The translations under genes were made by a program, and so were the position numbers. A stretch of DNA of 64,000 nucleotides from Prorocentrum cordatum. Lineage: Eukaryota; Sar; Dinophyceae; Prorocentrales; Prorocentraceae. Below are positions 9,409 through 19,735 of the stretch, in pieces. The stretch's first letter is position 1; every line of letters begins with the position of its first letter. Where the stretch lies: contig CAUYUJ010020578.1 in assembly GCA_963575745.1 (NCBI GenBank), forward strand, positions 43,501-107,500. The letters are read 5' to 3'. The notes beneath the pieces were generated by a model that did no database searches, was not told where the DNA came from, and saw only the letters and a program-made list of their open reading frames with translations.

Positions 9409-10812
9409 ATGACATCATCTGCGCACTCCGACGATTCTCGGGATGCGCCTGGCGGAGACAACAGGACGGACGCGGGCCTCCAGGAGGCTGGACGCTCCGG
9501 TGCGAGGGCATCGGACGGCACGGCAAGAGCCGCGCCAGGTGGTCAGGTAGAGGTGCGCATGATGGACATGCGCGAGCTGAAGAGTGTCGTCAGGGCAGTG
9601 TTCACGGAGATGACGAGCTGGGCGTCCCGGTCGTGGGAGGGCCACGGCTGGAGCACAGGCGACTGGAGCAAGTACGGCTGGAAGGGGCAGGCCTCGAGTT
9701 TCGAAGCCGACCGGCATAGTACTGAGGAGGCTCCAGGCGCCCGACGAGAAGATGCCGAGCAGAAGGGCGACGACGACGACGGATGGCAGCAGGACGACCC
9801 TTGGGCGAAGGGACGTCGAGAAGGCGGCCGCGGCCGCCCAGGCCAGGACGAAGATGTGGACAAGTGGGCCTCGAGAGGAGACAGAGAGTGGTACGGCAGC
9901 TGGTCCAAAGGGGCCTGGAACGGCGTCGGCGACTGGGGCTCCGGCACGTGGTGGTCCAGCGACACGCGTGCTGAGAACTCCGGAGCATCGTGGTGGTCCA
10001 ACGATCAACGGAAGAACGACTACTCGGACCCGGAGGCTTGGATGTTTTGGTCAGACTACAAAATATGGAGGCGAAATATTCAGAGATGGCAGAAGAATAC
10101 GGACGTGTCAGAGAAGAAGAGAGCGGATCGAGTGATGCGGCAGCTCCCGATCGAGTTGCAGCGCAAGCTAGAGCACCTGAAGGACGACGCGTTGGAGAGC
10201 GAAGGCGGCGTAGCCGCGATCCTGGGCCACCTCGACATTTTGTCTGGAGGACGCCAGGGAGATGAACAGAGAAGAGCTGCGAGGGAGTGTCTCCTCCAGT
10301 TCCATCGGCAGACCTCAGAATCGTTATGTGACTACACGGCGAGAGTGGACGTGCAGTTCGACAAGCTGTCGGGCCAGGGGCTCCCGCTCCCAGACGAATG
10401 GAAGCGTATGTTCCTAGAGGAGGGCGCGGCCCTCGACATCCAGGGAGCCCAGCTGGTCCGGTCGCTCACACGGGACTCCAGGACGTGCGACTCGACGGTG
10501 CGGGCTCTTCGAGACCTAGACGTGACCGAGAAGGAAACGCTGAACTCCACCAGGGCCAAGACGACGCTAGTGACTGAGAGGCTTCCACAGTCCCTCGAGG
10601 CATGGAACCCCGGCGACTTCCACCACATCGAGGACGTGATGCTGGAGTTCAGCGACGTGAGCTCGATGAACACAGAGGACGAGATGACGCTGCTGAGCGC
10701 CACCGACGACAAGGACCTGCAGGAGGAGGAGGTGCCGGAGATCCTCGCCCAGCTCCAGGCGGAGCGGAGAAAGACGTGGAAGCAGAATAAGGGGGCTACC
10801 AGCGGCAGCTGA
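9409..10812 (+). CDS. Gag-like polyprotein of the copia element
   Basis: This is a 467-codon open frame. The first 200 residues are Gly/Trp/Ser/Asp-rich (repeated WSKGAWNG- and SWSK-like words). Residues 205-400 form the helical gag core (DYKIWRRNIQRWQKNTDV, KRADRVMRQLPIELQRKLE, then LLQFHRQTSESLCDYTARV). This pattern fits copia-type capsid domains, which assemble the retrotransposon particle in the cytoplasm. The start at 9409 is the first ATG after the primer-binding site; a later ATG cannot be excluded. The frame ends in TGA before the zinc knuckle, which lies in another frame. The frame itself is undamaged, unlike most of pol. Confidence 0.7.
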   Translation: MTSSAHSDDSRDAPGGDNRTDAGLQEAGRSGARASDGTARAAPGGQVEVRMMDMRELKSVVRAVFTEMTSWASRSWEGHGWSTGDWSKYGWKGQASSFEADRHSTEEAPGARREDAEQKGDDDDGWQQDDPWAKGRREGGRGRPGQDEDVDKWASRGDREWYGSWSKGAWNGVGDWGSGTWWSSDTRAENSGASWWSNDQRKNDYSDPEAWMFWSDYKIWRRNIQRWQKNTDVSEKKRADRVMRQLPIELQRKLEHLKDDALESEGGVAAILGHLDILSGGRQGDEQRRAARECLLQFHRQTSESLCDYTARVDVQFDKLSGQGLPLPDEWKRMFLEEGAALDIQGAQLVRSLTRDSRTCDSTVRALRDLDVTEKETLNSTRAKTTLVTERLPQSLEAWNPGDFHHIEDVMLEFSDVSSMNTEDEMTLLSATDDKDLQEEEVPEILAQLQAERRKTWKQNKGATSGS

Positions 10813-10922
10813 GGGTCGACCGCAAGTACTTCCAGCGTCCTCCTCCGGTTCCAGGAGCTCCTGATAAGCGACCTACCCCGTCAGGACGAGACGACGGCAG
10901 GCGTCGGAGCCAAAGGTGTCAG

Positions 10923-11222
10923 GTGAGAGATCGCAAGACTCGTCTCCCGATCTCGGAGGTGATCAAGAGGTCGCGCTGCCGGAAGTGCAAGCAGAAGGGG
11001 CACTGGGGTGACGAGTGCCCGAACTCCTCTGCCCCGAAGCCCTCCCCGCCCTCCGCGTTCATCTTCCCGAGCGACGGCGGTGGCGAGCGCGGCGCGGTCT
11101 TCATCGCGCTGCAGGAGGGCAAGGACTGGATCGACAAGGCTCGGGATCACGCTGGAGGAGGAGCCTTGAGCGAGCCGATGCAGCTGGCGGCGGGGCGTCT
11201 GAGGGCCCCCCCGGCACCATGA
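10923..11222 (+). pseudogene. Gag zinc knuckle (CCHC), out of frame with gag
   Basis: The frame carries CRKCKQKGHWGDEC, an exact C-x2-C-x4-H-x4-C nucleocapsid knuckle, preceded by a basic stretch (DRKTRLPISEVIKRSR). The knuckle normally ends Gag or lies between capsid and protease and packages the element RNA. It is separated from gag by a stop at 10812 and a frame change, so either a frameshift mechanism or, more likely, decay is involved. Confidence 0.7.
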
Positions 11223-11600
11223 TCGTAGATGCGGCGGCCGGACAGGGCCTGGTGGGCCAGGGCGCCTTTTTCGCGTGGGACCGTGACCTGAGGCAGAAGG
11301 GCTACAGGTCGGTCAAGGTTCCCCCTCGGCATCGGAATGCCCGGGGCATCGGCGGCTCCGTGGAGATTTTGTGCAGTGTGCTCGTCCCGACAGGCGTCGA
11401 GCGGTGCATGGGCGTGCTGGAGCTCGACGTGATGGGCGCGGACATCCCCCCCCCTCATGCCGATCTCCTTCCAGGACGTCTTCGGGGCCAGTATAGACCT
11501 CCCTGAGGGCCGTGTCTTTTTTCAAGAAACTGGGGTGCTCGACAGACCTGACTCGCCCTCCTTCGGGTCGCAGGTATCTGCATGTAAACAAGATGGTCCC
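11217..11600 (+). pseudogene. Copia-type aspartic protease, frame-shifted
   Basis: MIVDAAAGQGLVGQGAFF matches the protease active-site segment of dinoflagellate copia elements, which have an Asp followed by small residues. The Asp is present. RNARGIGGSVEILCSVLVPTG and GVLELDVMGADIP follow, as in these proteases. Near 11450-11510 the frame changes, and the continuation KLGCSTDLTRPPSGRRYLHV is read in the frame that opens at 11512. The protease would process Gag-Pol. Confidence 0.6.
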
Positions 11601-12630
11601 TCCGGACCAGATCGAGTGCCCAGCTGAGTTCCTTGTAGAATACCTTAGGCTGAGCGCTGACAGCTTCCGAGTCGGCGAGAACGAGGGCTATATGGTCCTC
11701 ACCTCAGCTCATCTCCTCCAGGCCCCACGGGCTCCTCAGGGCTCGTCTAGGAACTCGTGGGGCACAGGGTCGGGCCTCGAGGAGCCCTTTTCTCTAGGAA
11801 TGCACGAGGCACGCGTTCCCTCTCCCCCTCGGCAGTCCTCTCCTCTCTCCGATCTTCGTCTAATTCCGAGCCGTGACGACGACCCTATCCGAGACAATGA
11901 CGACGGTAACGACAGAGACGGGAAGAAGGACAGACAGGACTACTATGTGATTCTGGGAAGCGTTCTGAGGCGTGTTCATCTGGCTCCCCGAACGTGTCTG
12001 TGGTCTCCTCTGAGCTGTTCAGATCTTCCGGTTCGTCTGGGATCTTTGGGATCGGTACGCTCTACGTGGGTGACGGATGCCTCGGGGAACAGCTTCCACA
12101 TGAAGGACGACTGGCAGGGTAAGCTCTCCGAGGGCCTCCAGGGTTTCCAGTGGACGGGCCACGCCGACATCGCCATAGCTTCCAGGGGCCCTCAGCAGCT
12201 ACGGCTCGAGGAACTTGTGCGAGCAGCCTGCGAGAAGCCCATCTCTCGACCTTCGCGATCAGACCGCCATGACGGCCGCTGCGCTGGAGGCGGAGCCGGC
12301 GACAGGCCAGGAGGCTCGGCAGCCCAAGGCCGTGACCAACTGGACGGAGCTGATCGTGCTCACCCTCCCGGTGGCCGTGGTGAGGTCGAAGGAGTTTCTA
12401 CACTGCTGGGTGAAAGATCGTCTGTGGACCAAGCGCACCCTGAAGCACTTGAAGAGGCTGGACGTGTTTCAGATGAACTGTGCCCATCCGATCTCGGCGC
12501 TGAAGTACGACAGCAACGGTCACGGACACTGGTGGAACTGCACCCAATGCTCTCTAAGGATGAGCTCTCTAGGGGCCTCGGATCTCGGGCCCTCGAGAGG
12601 AGACGTACGACTTCCTGGTCCCGATGCTGA
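11512..12630 (+). pseudogene. Copia pol linker region downstream of protease
   Basis: This is a 372-codon frame. The first residues complete the protease C-terminus. After that it is mostly low-conservation linker, with an Asp-rich stretch (DDDPIRDNDDGNDRDGKKDR) near residue 130. It overlaps the next frame, which from 12215 carries the recognisable sequence. The C-terminal 100 codons are therefore probably out-of-frame read-through. Confidence 0.45.
12215..12600 (+). pseudogene. Copia pol linker with a Cys/His zinc-binding-like motif
   Basis: This frame contains VTNWTELIVLT, a helix-rich stretch, and then CAHPISALKYDSNGHGHW followed by NCTQC. The C-x2-H ... H ... C-x2-C spacing suggests a small zinc ribbon of the sort found in this position of dinoflagellate copia polyproteins. 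After 12600 the frame becomes Pro/Gly/Ala-rich and the plausible continuation moves to the frame at 12624-13082, which contains Gln-rich helical sequence (QVQQLKESQEQLRSIVVQQG). Confidence 0.45.
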
Positions 12631-13495
12631 ACAGCCGCCAGAAGGGGCGGCGCTCGGAGATCCCCATGGCCTACCGCAACATCCGTGCCAACAGGATGAT
12701 CGGTCAGTGCGGCGCGATGAAGCCAGATCCCGCGGACGTGGAGATGGTCCCGGTCGACCCGACGGAGCTGCCGAAGGCGACGAGGGCGGGGCCTCCACCG
12801 GCGTCGAGACGCCGCGCGTGCGAGAGCGGCTCGTCCTCAGCGCCCTCCCAGGTCCAGCAGCTGAAGGAGTCTCAGGAGCAGTTGCGCTCGATCGTGGTGC
12901 AGCAGGGCCAGGACATGGCGCAGATGCTGCGCATGATGAACGACCAGAGCCAGGTCTTGCAGCGTCTGTCGTCGGCGAGCTCGTCAGCGTCAAGCGCGGC
13001 GCCGGGTTCCCCGATTCCGCCGCGCCAGTGGGAGGTCGTGGGGCCGTCCCCGGAGACGCCGAGCAGCCCGCAGCAGCGCTGAAGGTGAAGGCTGGCCAGC
13101 TGACGAAATTGCTGAGCCTTCGGGAGGAGACAAAGGTCTTACTCACCGGCAGAGCCAAGACCGCTCCAGACGGGCAGACCTTCGCGGTGTTTTCCCCCTC
13201 GCCCAGGGCCATCTCCAGGTTATCAGAGAGCGAGTCGGTCATGGCTCTGCAGGTGATCTCCACCGGAGACGGCCTAGACAATGCACGCTGGGCGCTGTTC
13301 CAGCAACCTCTTCGAGTCTGTTACGGAGGAGAGCGTCTTGAACGACGATAACGAGGTCACCGTGCCCAGGACCTTTATCGACAAAGCTTCCTCTATTCGT
13401 AGACCCCGATCCCGAGGCATGAAAGCGACCCCAGATCAGGTAAGGAACCCGAGGGCTTTCTGGAAATCTTCTCTCCGGAGAGGGTCGGGCCGTGT

Positions 13496-15805
13496 TTGCG
13501 GAGGCACGGGGTCGTTCACCTAGGAAGTTGGGACCTCGAAACAGGATGGGATTTCTCGAAGAGAGATCATCATACCCGAGCTTTGAACTGGATTGACCAC
13601 CACGAGCCTTGGGTGGTGATGGTGGAACCCCCCTGCAGAGCGTTTTCCAGGATCCTGGAACTCGGGCGGGACAGGGTCAACGCTGAGACCGCGTTACGCA
13701 CGCGCCTGCAGGGGTTGGCGTTTCTTAGGTTCGCGGTGGAAGTGGCCACGAAGCAGATCTCGGCCGGCAGAAAGTTTATTTTCGAACACCCCCGCGTCTC
13801 CAGGTCCTGGGCCACCCGGGTGTTGCAGAAGCTTCTCAAGACGGAAGGGGTTTTCTACACGTTGATAGACCAATGCAGGTTCGGACTGCAGGTCTCCCCC
13901 CTCGGGTTTTCTCGAAAGCCGACGGGTCTGTTGACGAGCGCCTCGAGATATGGAAGACTTTCCAAGGGATGCGAGTGCCAGGGGGGACATTCCCATGCAC
14001 CCCTCGAGGGGAAGCAGCTCACGTCCGCCTCCCAGGTGTATCCTCCCAAGCTGGCGGAGAGGCTGGCTCTTGCGGTATCCCGGAGTGTCCGGGCAGCTCG
14101 ACAGGTCGACAGCGTGCTTCTGGCGGAGATCGCGTGTGTCCCTTCTCTCTTGTGCGAGCCTCGCCCGCGCGAGGTTACCGATGAAGTGCAGGGGCCCCTG
14201 CCGCCGGCGCGTGTCTCCGCGTGCGGCCGGCCGGAGAGAGGGATCGCCGCTGAACGGGGCGAGAGAGGTCCATCGTGTGCCGACGTCATCAGAGTTCATC
14301 CCGTAACTCCCCCCCCTGGACTCGAGCAGTTTGGACCTCGTCTCCCATCGTCGTCTTCAGAGCGAAAAGTCAGGTTCTCTCCTCGGGTCGATCGATGCCG
14401 CGGCGGTGCATCGCATGTCGCCGGAGGGGGTCCCGGTCCATCGTTTCCGACAGGATCCGAGCCTCAGGACATGGTCGAAGACGGGGAGCAGCAACGGCCT
14501 GTCGAGGAGGGAGCTGAGGCTCCAGAGGAACACGACATGGGCGTGGACGCGGGCGACGCGCCAGAGCCTGAGCCCTCCCCCCCGATGGAGATCACGGCCC
14601 GAGTCAGAGCCATGGTGCACAAGCTGCACGTCAACCTAGGACACCCCCAGACTGATCAGTTTAAAAAGGTCTTGCGTTCGGCCCAGTCGAAGCCAGAAAT
14701 TCTCGAGTTTGTCCGAAACCACTTCAGGTGCGACGCCTGCGAGGCCCAGCGTAGGCCACCTGAGAGACGTCGAGTGGCTATGCCGCGCACCTTCCAGTTT
14801 AACCGGGTCCTGGGGATAGACACTTTTTTCGTGAACATACAGGAACAGCAGGTCGCGTTCTTAAACATCGTGTGCCACGGCGCGAACTTTCAAGTCGTCG
14901 CGCTGTGCACCGGAGGAGCTAAAGGTTATTGGAACGCGTTTCTGTCTTCTTGGTTGAGATATTTCGGGCCCCCAGATATGATATTGTGCGACGGGGGGCC
15001 AGAATTTCAAGCGGAATTTGAACGTGGCGTTGAACACCACGGTATCCTACAGCACGTCGTCAACAGCGACAGTCCATGGGAGAATGGGCGCGCTGAGCGA
15101 CACGGCGGGTGGGTCAAGGACCTACTCTTGAAGGGCATGGAGGATCAGGTCGTATCGTCCGCTCAGGACTTAGAACTGTTAATGCACGGCAGTGTCAGTT
15201 CTAAAAACAGGTACCTTCACCGAGGCGGATTCACGCCGTACCAGTTGGTCCTGGGTCAGAATCCCCGTGTGCCCACTGAGGTGTTATCGGATGGTGCTGT
15301 GTCCACTGTAGGTTCCTCGGATCTTCTTGAAACCTCCTGGGATTGCGACACCGCCGCGGCCGATTTCGTTAGAGAGGCGTCCATCCGGGAGTGCGCCAGA
15401 AGGGGGCTCTTTCGGGCTTCGAGTGAGAAGAAGATTCAAGAGGCCGCCCGAGGACGCAAGCACAAGGACAGGACGTTCGCGCCTGGGCAGTGGGTGTATG
15501 TGTGGCGTCGGGCCGCCAGGTCCAGTCGCAAGAGTCTGGCTCTTCAGCGAGACAGATGGGCGGGGCCCAGGGTCGTTATCCTTCAGGCCCAGAACACCGT
15601 CTGGGTCGCAATGAGATCCCGTCTCTGGAAGTGCTCCTCCGAGCAGGTCCGGGAAGCGTCTTCTGCGGAGTCCCGGGGCGCCGAGGTTCTCTTTGACCCA
15701 GCTATTAAGGAACTGATCCGAGAGGCCCAGAATGGTCACCGCAGAGCAGGAGTGGGCGTGTCAAGCGAGGGCCCCCCCCCGACGAAGCTTGGTCCGGCCC
15801 CCTGA
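13496..15805 (+). CDS. Copia pol segment: PPC-motif domain plus integrase
   Basis: This 769-codon frame is the best-preserved piece of pol. Residues 10-200 form a domain with LGSWDLETGWDFSKRD, EPPCRAFS (Cys near residue 47) and FIFEHPR (near 96), resembling cytosine-methyltransferase motifs PCxxFS and the ENV position. Residues 365-425 carry the integrase zinc domain (HVNLGH ... CDAC, an HHCC pattern). The DDE core follows: GIDTFF (Asp about 442), LCDGGPEF (Asp about 499) and ENGRAERHGG (Glu about 534), an exact 35-residue spacing between second Asp and Glu. A basic C-terminal part has an SH3-like WVYVWRRAAR segment. Integrase would insert the cDNA copy. All catalytic residues are present. 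Confidence 0.8.
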   Translation: MRRHGVVHLGSWDLETGWDFSKRDHHTRALNWIDHHEPWVVMVEPPCRAFSRILELGRDRVNAETALRTRLQGLAFLRFAVEVATKQISAGRKFIFEHPRVSRSWATRVLQKLLKTEGVFYTLIDQCRFGLQVSPLGFSRKPTGLLTSASRYGRLSKGCECQGGHSHAPLEGKQLTSASQVYPPKLAERLALAVSRSVRAARQVDSVLLAEIACVPSLLCEPRPREVTDEVQGPLPPARVSACGRPERGIAAERGERGPSCADVIRVHPVTPPPGLEQFGPRLPSSSSERKVRFSPRVDRCRGGASHVAGGGPGPSFPTGSEPQDMVEDGEQQRPVEEGAEAPEEHDMGVDAGDAPEPEPSPPMEITARVRAMVHKLHVNLGHPQTDQFKKVLRSAQSKPEILEFVRNHFRCDACEAQRRPPERRRVAMPRTFQFNRVLGIDTFFVNIQEQQVAFLNIVCHGANFQVVALCTGGAKGYWNAFLSSWLRYFGPPDMILCDGGPEFQAEFERGVEHHGILQHVVNSDSPWENGRAERHGGWVKDLLLKGMEDQVVSSAQDLELLMHGSVSSKNRYLHRGGFTPYQLVLGQNPRVPTEVLSDGAVSTVGSSDLLETSWDCDTAAADFVREASIRECARRGLFRASSEKKIQEAARGRKHKDRTFAPGQWVYVWRRAARSSRKSLALQRDRWAGPRVVILQAQNTVWVAMRSRLWKCSSEQVREASSAESRGAEVLFDPAIKELIREAQNGHRRAGVGVSSEGPPPTKLGPAP

Positions 15806-16602
15806 GCCGCGACCAGGACAGCTCGGGCGGTCTGGTGCCCCTCCCGCCGCCTTCCCGGAGCGACGCTCCCGCAGGAGACACGGGAACTGCGGGGCCCTCG
15901 TCCCGAGGGACAGGTACCTCAGCCCGAGGGATCAGTACATCTCCGGGAGAACCAAGTACGTCTCCCAGGGCCGCCGCTCTTCCCCGAGAGGGCGGTCCGA
16001 GCGTCGCCGAACCACCTCAGCCGGAGCCTTCGCCCCCCGGACCTTCCACCGCGGCCCCCAGCAGTGACGTAGCCTCGACGGGGAGAGCTATGTCCAGAGG
16101 GGTCTCAGGGGAGGATCCCGGAGGTGCGGGTTCTGGTCGGGTGGTCCAGGAGGATTCGGCCTTTCTTCCTCTCTCCCCCCGGGGGCGTCCGAGGGGGCGC
16201 TGGCGACGTGACCATGGAACCTGTTACCCACGATCCTCGTGCCTTGTCGGGCTCCGCCTCGAGGGCCGTGCGTCGGAACCAGCTGATGGACTTGGGCCCC
16301 ATGGCCAGGAGGTTACCTACCAGGGGGGGAGATTTCGGAGGCATCCCGCACGGCCGTGTTAGACAACAAGTGTCCGAGCTGGAACCCCGGGGCCGAGACG
16401 GCGAAGTGCCCGGAGGCCCAGGGGCCGTTAGAGACAGGTCCCGAACTCCCGAGAGGACCGCAGGTTTGACTCTCTTGGCCGAGGTAGACGAGGACGCCCC
16501 CGATGCCTTGACTCTGCTCTCGCATGGGGAGGAGGAGCAGAACGAGCAGGACCTTTACGAGTCATTCTACACGTCTATGAATGAGCATCTTTCCTTCTGC
16601 GG
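15806..16602 (+). pseudogene. Integrase-RT linker, Pro/Ser/Arg-rich
   Basis: Frames at 15835-16362 and 16124-16945 carry disordered Pro/Gly/Ser/Arg sequence typical of the long spacer between integrase and RT. Near 16560 the latter frame gives YESFYTSMNEHLSFCGWSGD before the reading moves to the RT frame. Confidence 0.5.
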
Positions 16603-17508
16603 ATGGAGCGGAGATTGGCGCACTTATTTGAGCGGCAATGCAGACGTGTACGTGGACGTCCGTGCGGGGGCCCCGGGGCGCAGTCTTTCTTTCGCCACGG
16701 CGAAGGGCCAGGGGGTCCAACAAAAAAACTGGATCCCCGGGAGAAAGCTGAGTTCGACATTTCCGATCAGTTGGAGTGGGAGGCCGTTCTTGGGTCCGGA
16801 GCCGTCCGTGTGCACCCCCCGCGCGTGGCACACGTCATCAGAAGACATTTCCCTAGCCGTATTGTGTCCAGCCGAATGGTGCGACGATGGAAGCCCCAGG
16901 AGGGCACATACTCCCGTCCGAAAGCAAAGAGTCGTTGGTGCGTGAGAGGCCACGAGGACGCAGACACGGCAGAACTGAAGGTCTACGCCCCCACGCCGCA
17001 GATGGAATCCCTGATGGTATTCTTAGTAGTGTCGCTGATGTACAATCTGAAGTTTTTCATCGGGGATCTGAAAAATGCATTCTGCCAGAGTGACGAGCTG
17101 AAGAGGGAGTCAGGGCGTGTGTTTGTGGAACCCTGCGAGGGGCTGACCCTGGAGCCGGGAGCCATTATAGAACTAGTTGCACCGGTCTGCGGACTCGACG
17201 ATGCCCCTCTGGCACTGCATCGCACCGCAGCAGAATTCTTCCAGGAGATCGGATATCGTAAGAGTATGATGGATCCCTGTTGGTTTTACGAGAGAGCTCC
17301 AGGGGGTGATCTTCGCAGCCAGGTCCTGGTCGAGGTGGGCGACTGGGCCATCGCCGTACATCCTTCCGTCGCGGAGAAGCGCCTCCAGACCTTCCAGGAA
17401 CGATTCCGCTTCGGGAAGCTACGCCCCATCGATGAGACGGGGGTCGAGTATATCGGCCGGAGGCCCAGGTTCCAGAAGGACAGAGTGCTGGTAGATCAGG
17501 GGAAATAG
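16603..17508 (+). pseudogene. Copia reverse transcriptase with a mutated catalytic motif
   Basis: The frame opens with KAEFDISDQLEWEAVLGSGA and VSSRMVRRWKPQEG. Then comes the RT core: KSRWCVRGHEDADT, VYAPTPQMESLMVFLVVSLM, FFIGDLKNAFCQSD (first catalytic Asp intact), VAPVCGLDDAPLALHRTAAE (the YGLKQAPRAW position) and VEVGDWAIAVHPSV. In related elements the last motif reads VDDW; here the first Asp of the pair is Gly (codon GGC). The residue is metal-binding, so polymerase activity should be lost. The frame stops with TAG at 17506-17508 before RNase H. Confidence 0.7.
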
Positions 17509-18524
17509 ATCCTCGAGTCCCTGTCCAAGATTGATATCCCCCGTCACCGCAGAGGAAATCACAGCTCGCCTCTGCTCGGTCCAGAACAGGTGCAGTTCAG
17601 GTCCTAAGTCTATCGGCTTTCCTGGGTGGGCAAGGAGACGAGGGCAGAGGTTTCCGGGACAGCGTGTATATTGGCATCTACCGTTAACAATCCCACCGTA
17701 GGGGATCTCTTGCAAGCGAAAACAAAGCCGTGGATCTTCTCCGCAACTCGGCCAGTGTCCCGATCACAGTCTGGAAGTATCGCCCTGGGTCTATGATATT
17801 CGGCACGGTCAGTGACTGTGGAGGGGTGGGCGGGGACCGACCAGATCGGATTCCGCAGGCGTGGCAGGTTCTTGCAGCAGACCGCTCTCTCAGAGAAGGC
17901 AACCTGGCCAGGGTGACCCCCATTTCCTGGGGATCTTCCAAGGTCAGAAGGTTGGTTCCCTCGGCCCTCGGGGGAGAAGTTCTGGCACTGAGTAGCGCCT
18001 TGGCGGAGGCGGAGTGGTAGCAGATGCTGTGCTTAGATGTTACCGTCGGGGGCCTCTTGTCCGAATCGTGGCGGGATCATGTCGGCCCTTTCACAGCCGT
18101 GCTTCGCCGAGACAGCAAACTCACTTGCGACCCCCTGTCCAACGTGAGCGTCGTGGGCGCCAAAGGTATATGCGACGCCCTGGACCGGGGAACCGCGGGG
18201 TCCAAGGCGGACCGCCGTATCGCGGTCGACCTGTCGGTAGTGAGAGAAGTGATGAGAAGGTTGGGCAGTACTATCAGGTGGGTACCCCATCCAGCGATGC
18301 CGGTGGACATCATGACCCACTCAGACGTTCTGAAGGGAAATGCCGCCCAGTTCAAGTTGCTTCGGTCCGGGACCCTGAGACTGGTATCCAAGGGGCAGTC
18401 TCTGTCCGAGCGCAAGGCATGTCCCAAGTCCAGGTGCAGGTCCAGAGCAGCGTCTTCCAGGTACCTAGAACGTACCCAGCAGAGGTCTTCCGATGATGCC
18501 GTTTCCCAGGACTCCGAAGAGTAG
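17509..18524 (+). pseudogene. Copia RNase H domain with a premature stop
   Basis: In one frame from about 17730 the segments SMIFGTVSDCGGVGG (first Asp), GGEVLALSSALAEAEW (Glu), a TAG, MLCLDVTVGG, GICDALDRGTAGSKADRRIA and IRWVPHPAMPVDIMTHSDVL follow one another. The last is the WVP...ADILTK signature of copia RNase H. The stop at 18018-18020 falls directly after the AEAEW motif. The region 17509-17730 is too decayed to read as one frame. RNase H would remove template RNA during cDNA synthesis. Confidence 0.65.
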
Positions 18525-19139
18525 TATGTTTCGTCGACCTGGTTATCGTATACCTCAACCAGACGAACCATCCGTCCGTCCGTTTCGTCTTTTTCCGTTT
18601 CTTTCCCCCTTTCTCTCGTGTCCGCCGTCTTCCGTCTCCCTTTCTTTCTTGTCTCTCCGGGGCGCGTGCCGAATTCGTCCGTTTCGTGACACCAGAGTAT
18701 CTCGTTTCAAGTAGCTCTCCTCCATTTTTCGAGCAGGCAAGCTAGTTTCTTTGACCCGGTGTGGTCAGGCAGATTCGTGAGTGTGTGCAGTCCTTGTGCG
18801 ATTGCGGCTTTTAAGCACGAGCGCGCCGACGGAGTTTACAGCGATCTTAAGCTCACTAAATTTGGGCCCACTGTCAATTTGTGGAATGTATCCCATGAGC
18901 TTAAGGTTTCTCCGTCCGTGTGCGCCTCCGTTTGGCTCAAGCCGTTTCACTGATATGAGTTGTTTGGCCTCCTGAAGGAAAAACCGTATCGTCCCCTCCG
19001 TCATGGCGTGCCTTTGAGAAGGGTTCACCACACAGTACCAGAAACCTATTCCTGGGAATTCAAAACCGCGAATCCATGCAACTGGTGCGCTCTGACAGTC
19101 CAACATCGTGACATAACGTCATTTCTTGGACGTCAGCCA
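18525..19139. other. Downstream flank of the copia element, with a spliced-leader-like word
   Basis: No gene was seen. TTTGGCTCAAG at 18931-18941 equals the last 11 nt of the dinoflagellate trans-spliced leader, with a degenerate TCCGT upstream at about 18915. A 3' LTR would be expected here, but none could be matched to the 5' side. Confidence 0.35.
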
Positions 19140-19735
19140 TGCGACGCCTGCGCGCAGCGCTGAGGCGAGAACCACATTTTGAAAAGGTGTAGCTCCCCAT
19201 CAGTGAAACGCTTGCTGCAAATTTTAAAGCCGAATGTGCGCGGCGCTGGGTTATAAACCCATTTTGAAACGACCCTCGCTCCATCCGTGAAACTCTTGCG
19301 TTCTGCTAAGACGAGTGTGCGCGGCACTGAGGCAAGAACCACATTTTGAAATCACCCGTTCTCCGTCCGTGAAGCCCCTTCACGTGTTCATGACGAGTGT
19401 GCGCGGCACGAAGGCGAAAGCCACATGTTGAAAATGACCCGCGCTCCATTCGTGAAGCTCTTGCGTACTGTGAAGACGAGTGTGCGCGGTGCTTAAGCAA
19501 GAGCCTCCTTTTGAAATCACCCGCGCTCCGTCCGTGAAGTTCTTGGAAACGTAAAAGACGAATGTGCGCCGCGCGTAGGGGAGAAACCCATTTTGAAATC
19601 GACCCGCGCTTCATCTGCGAAATTCGTGCGTGCTGTTAAGACGAGTGTGCGCGGCGCTTAGGCGAGAGCCACGTTTTGAAAACGACCCGCCCTCCATCAG
19701 TGAAGCTCTTGCTAATCTTGAGCTCAGGGATCATA
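19140..19735 (+). repeat. 82-nt tandem repeat, about 7 units
   Basis: The anchor TGTGCGCGGC occurs near 19235, 19316, 19398, 19481, 19563 and 19646 (spacings 81-83). Each unit includes CCACATTTTGAAA and CCGTGAAGCTCTTGC-like words. The same family, three units, is at 29580-29840. Confidence 0.9.

Larger units (their letters stand above)
9361..18524 (+). mobile_element. Ty1/copia-type LTR retrotransposon, decayed
   Basis: The order primer-binding site, gag, zinc knuckle, protease, linker, PPC-motif domain, integrase, reverse transcriptase, RNase H is the copia order (integrase before RT). The extra PPC domain and the Cys/His linker are, to my knowledge, typical of dinoflagellate copia elements. 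Coding sequence is scattered over all three plus frames with at least six shifts, plus stops at 17506-17508 and 18018-18020. No matching pair of LTRs could be found: 9000-9360 and 18525-19100 do not align by eye, apart from the short word CCACACAG at both. Confidence 0.85.

Noticed and set aside
15806-16602. Separate gene between integrase and RT
   Set aside because: Low-complexity Pro/Ser/Arg linker is normal in copia pol; no independent start or domain.
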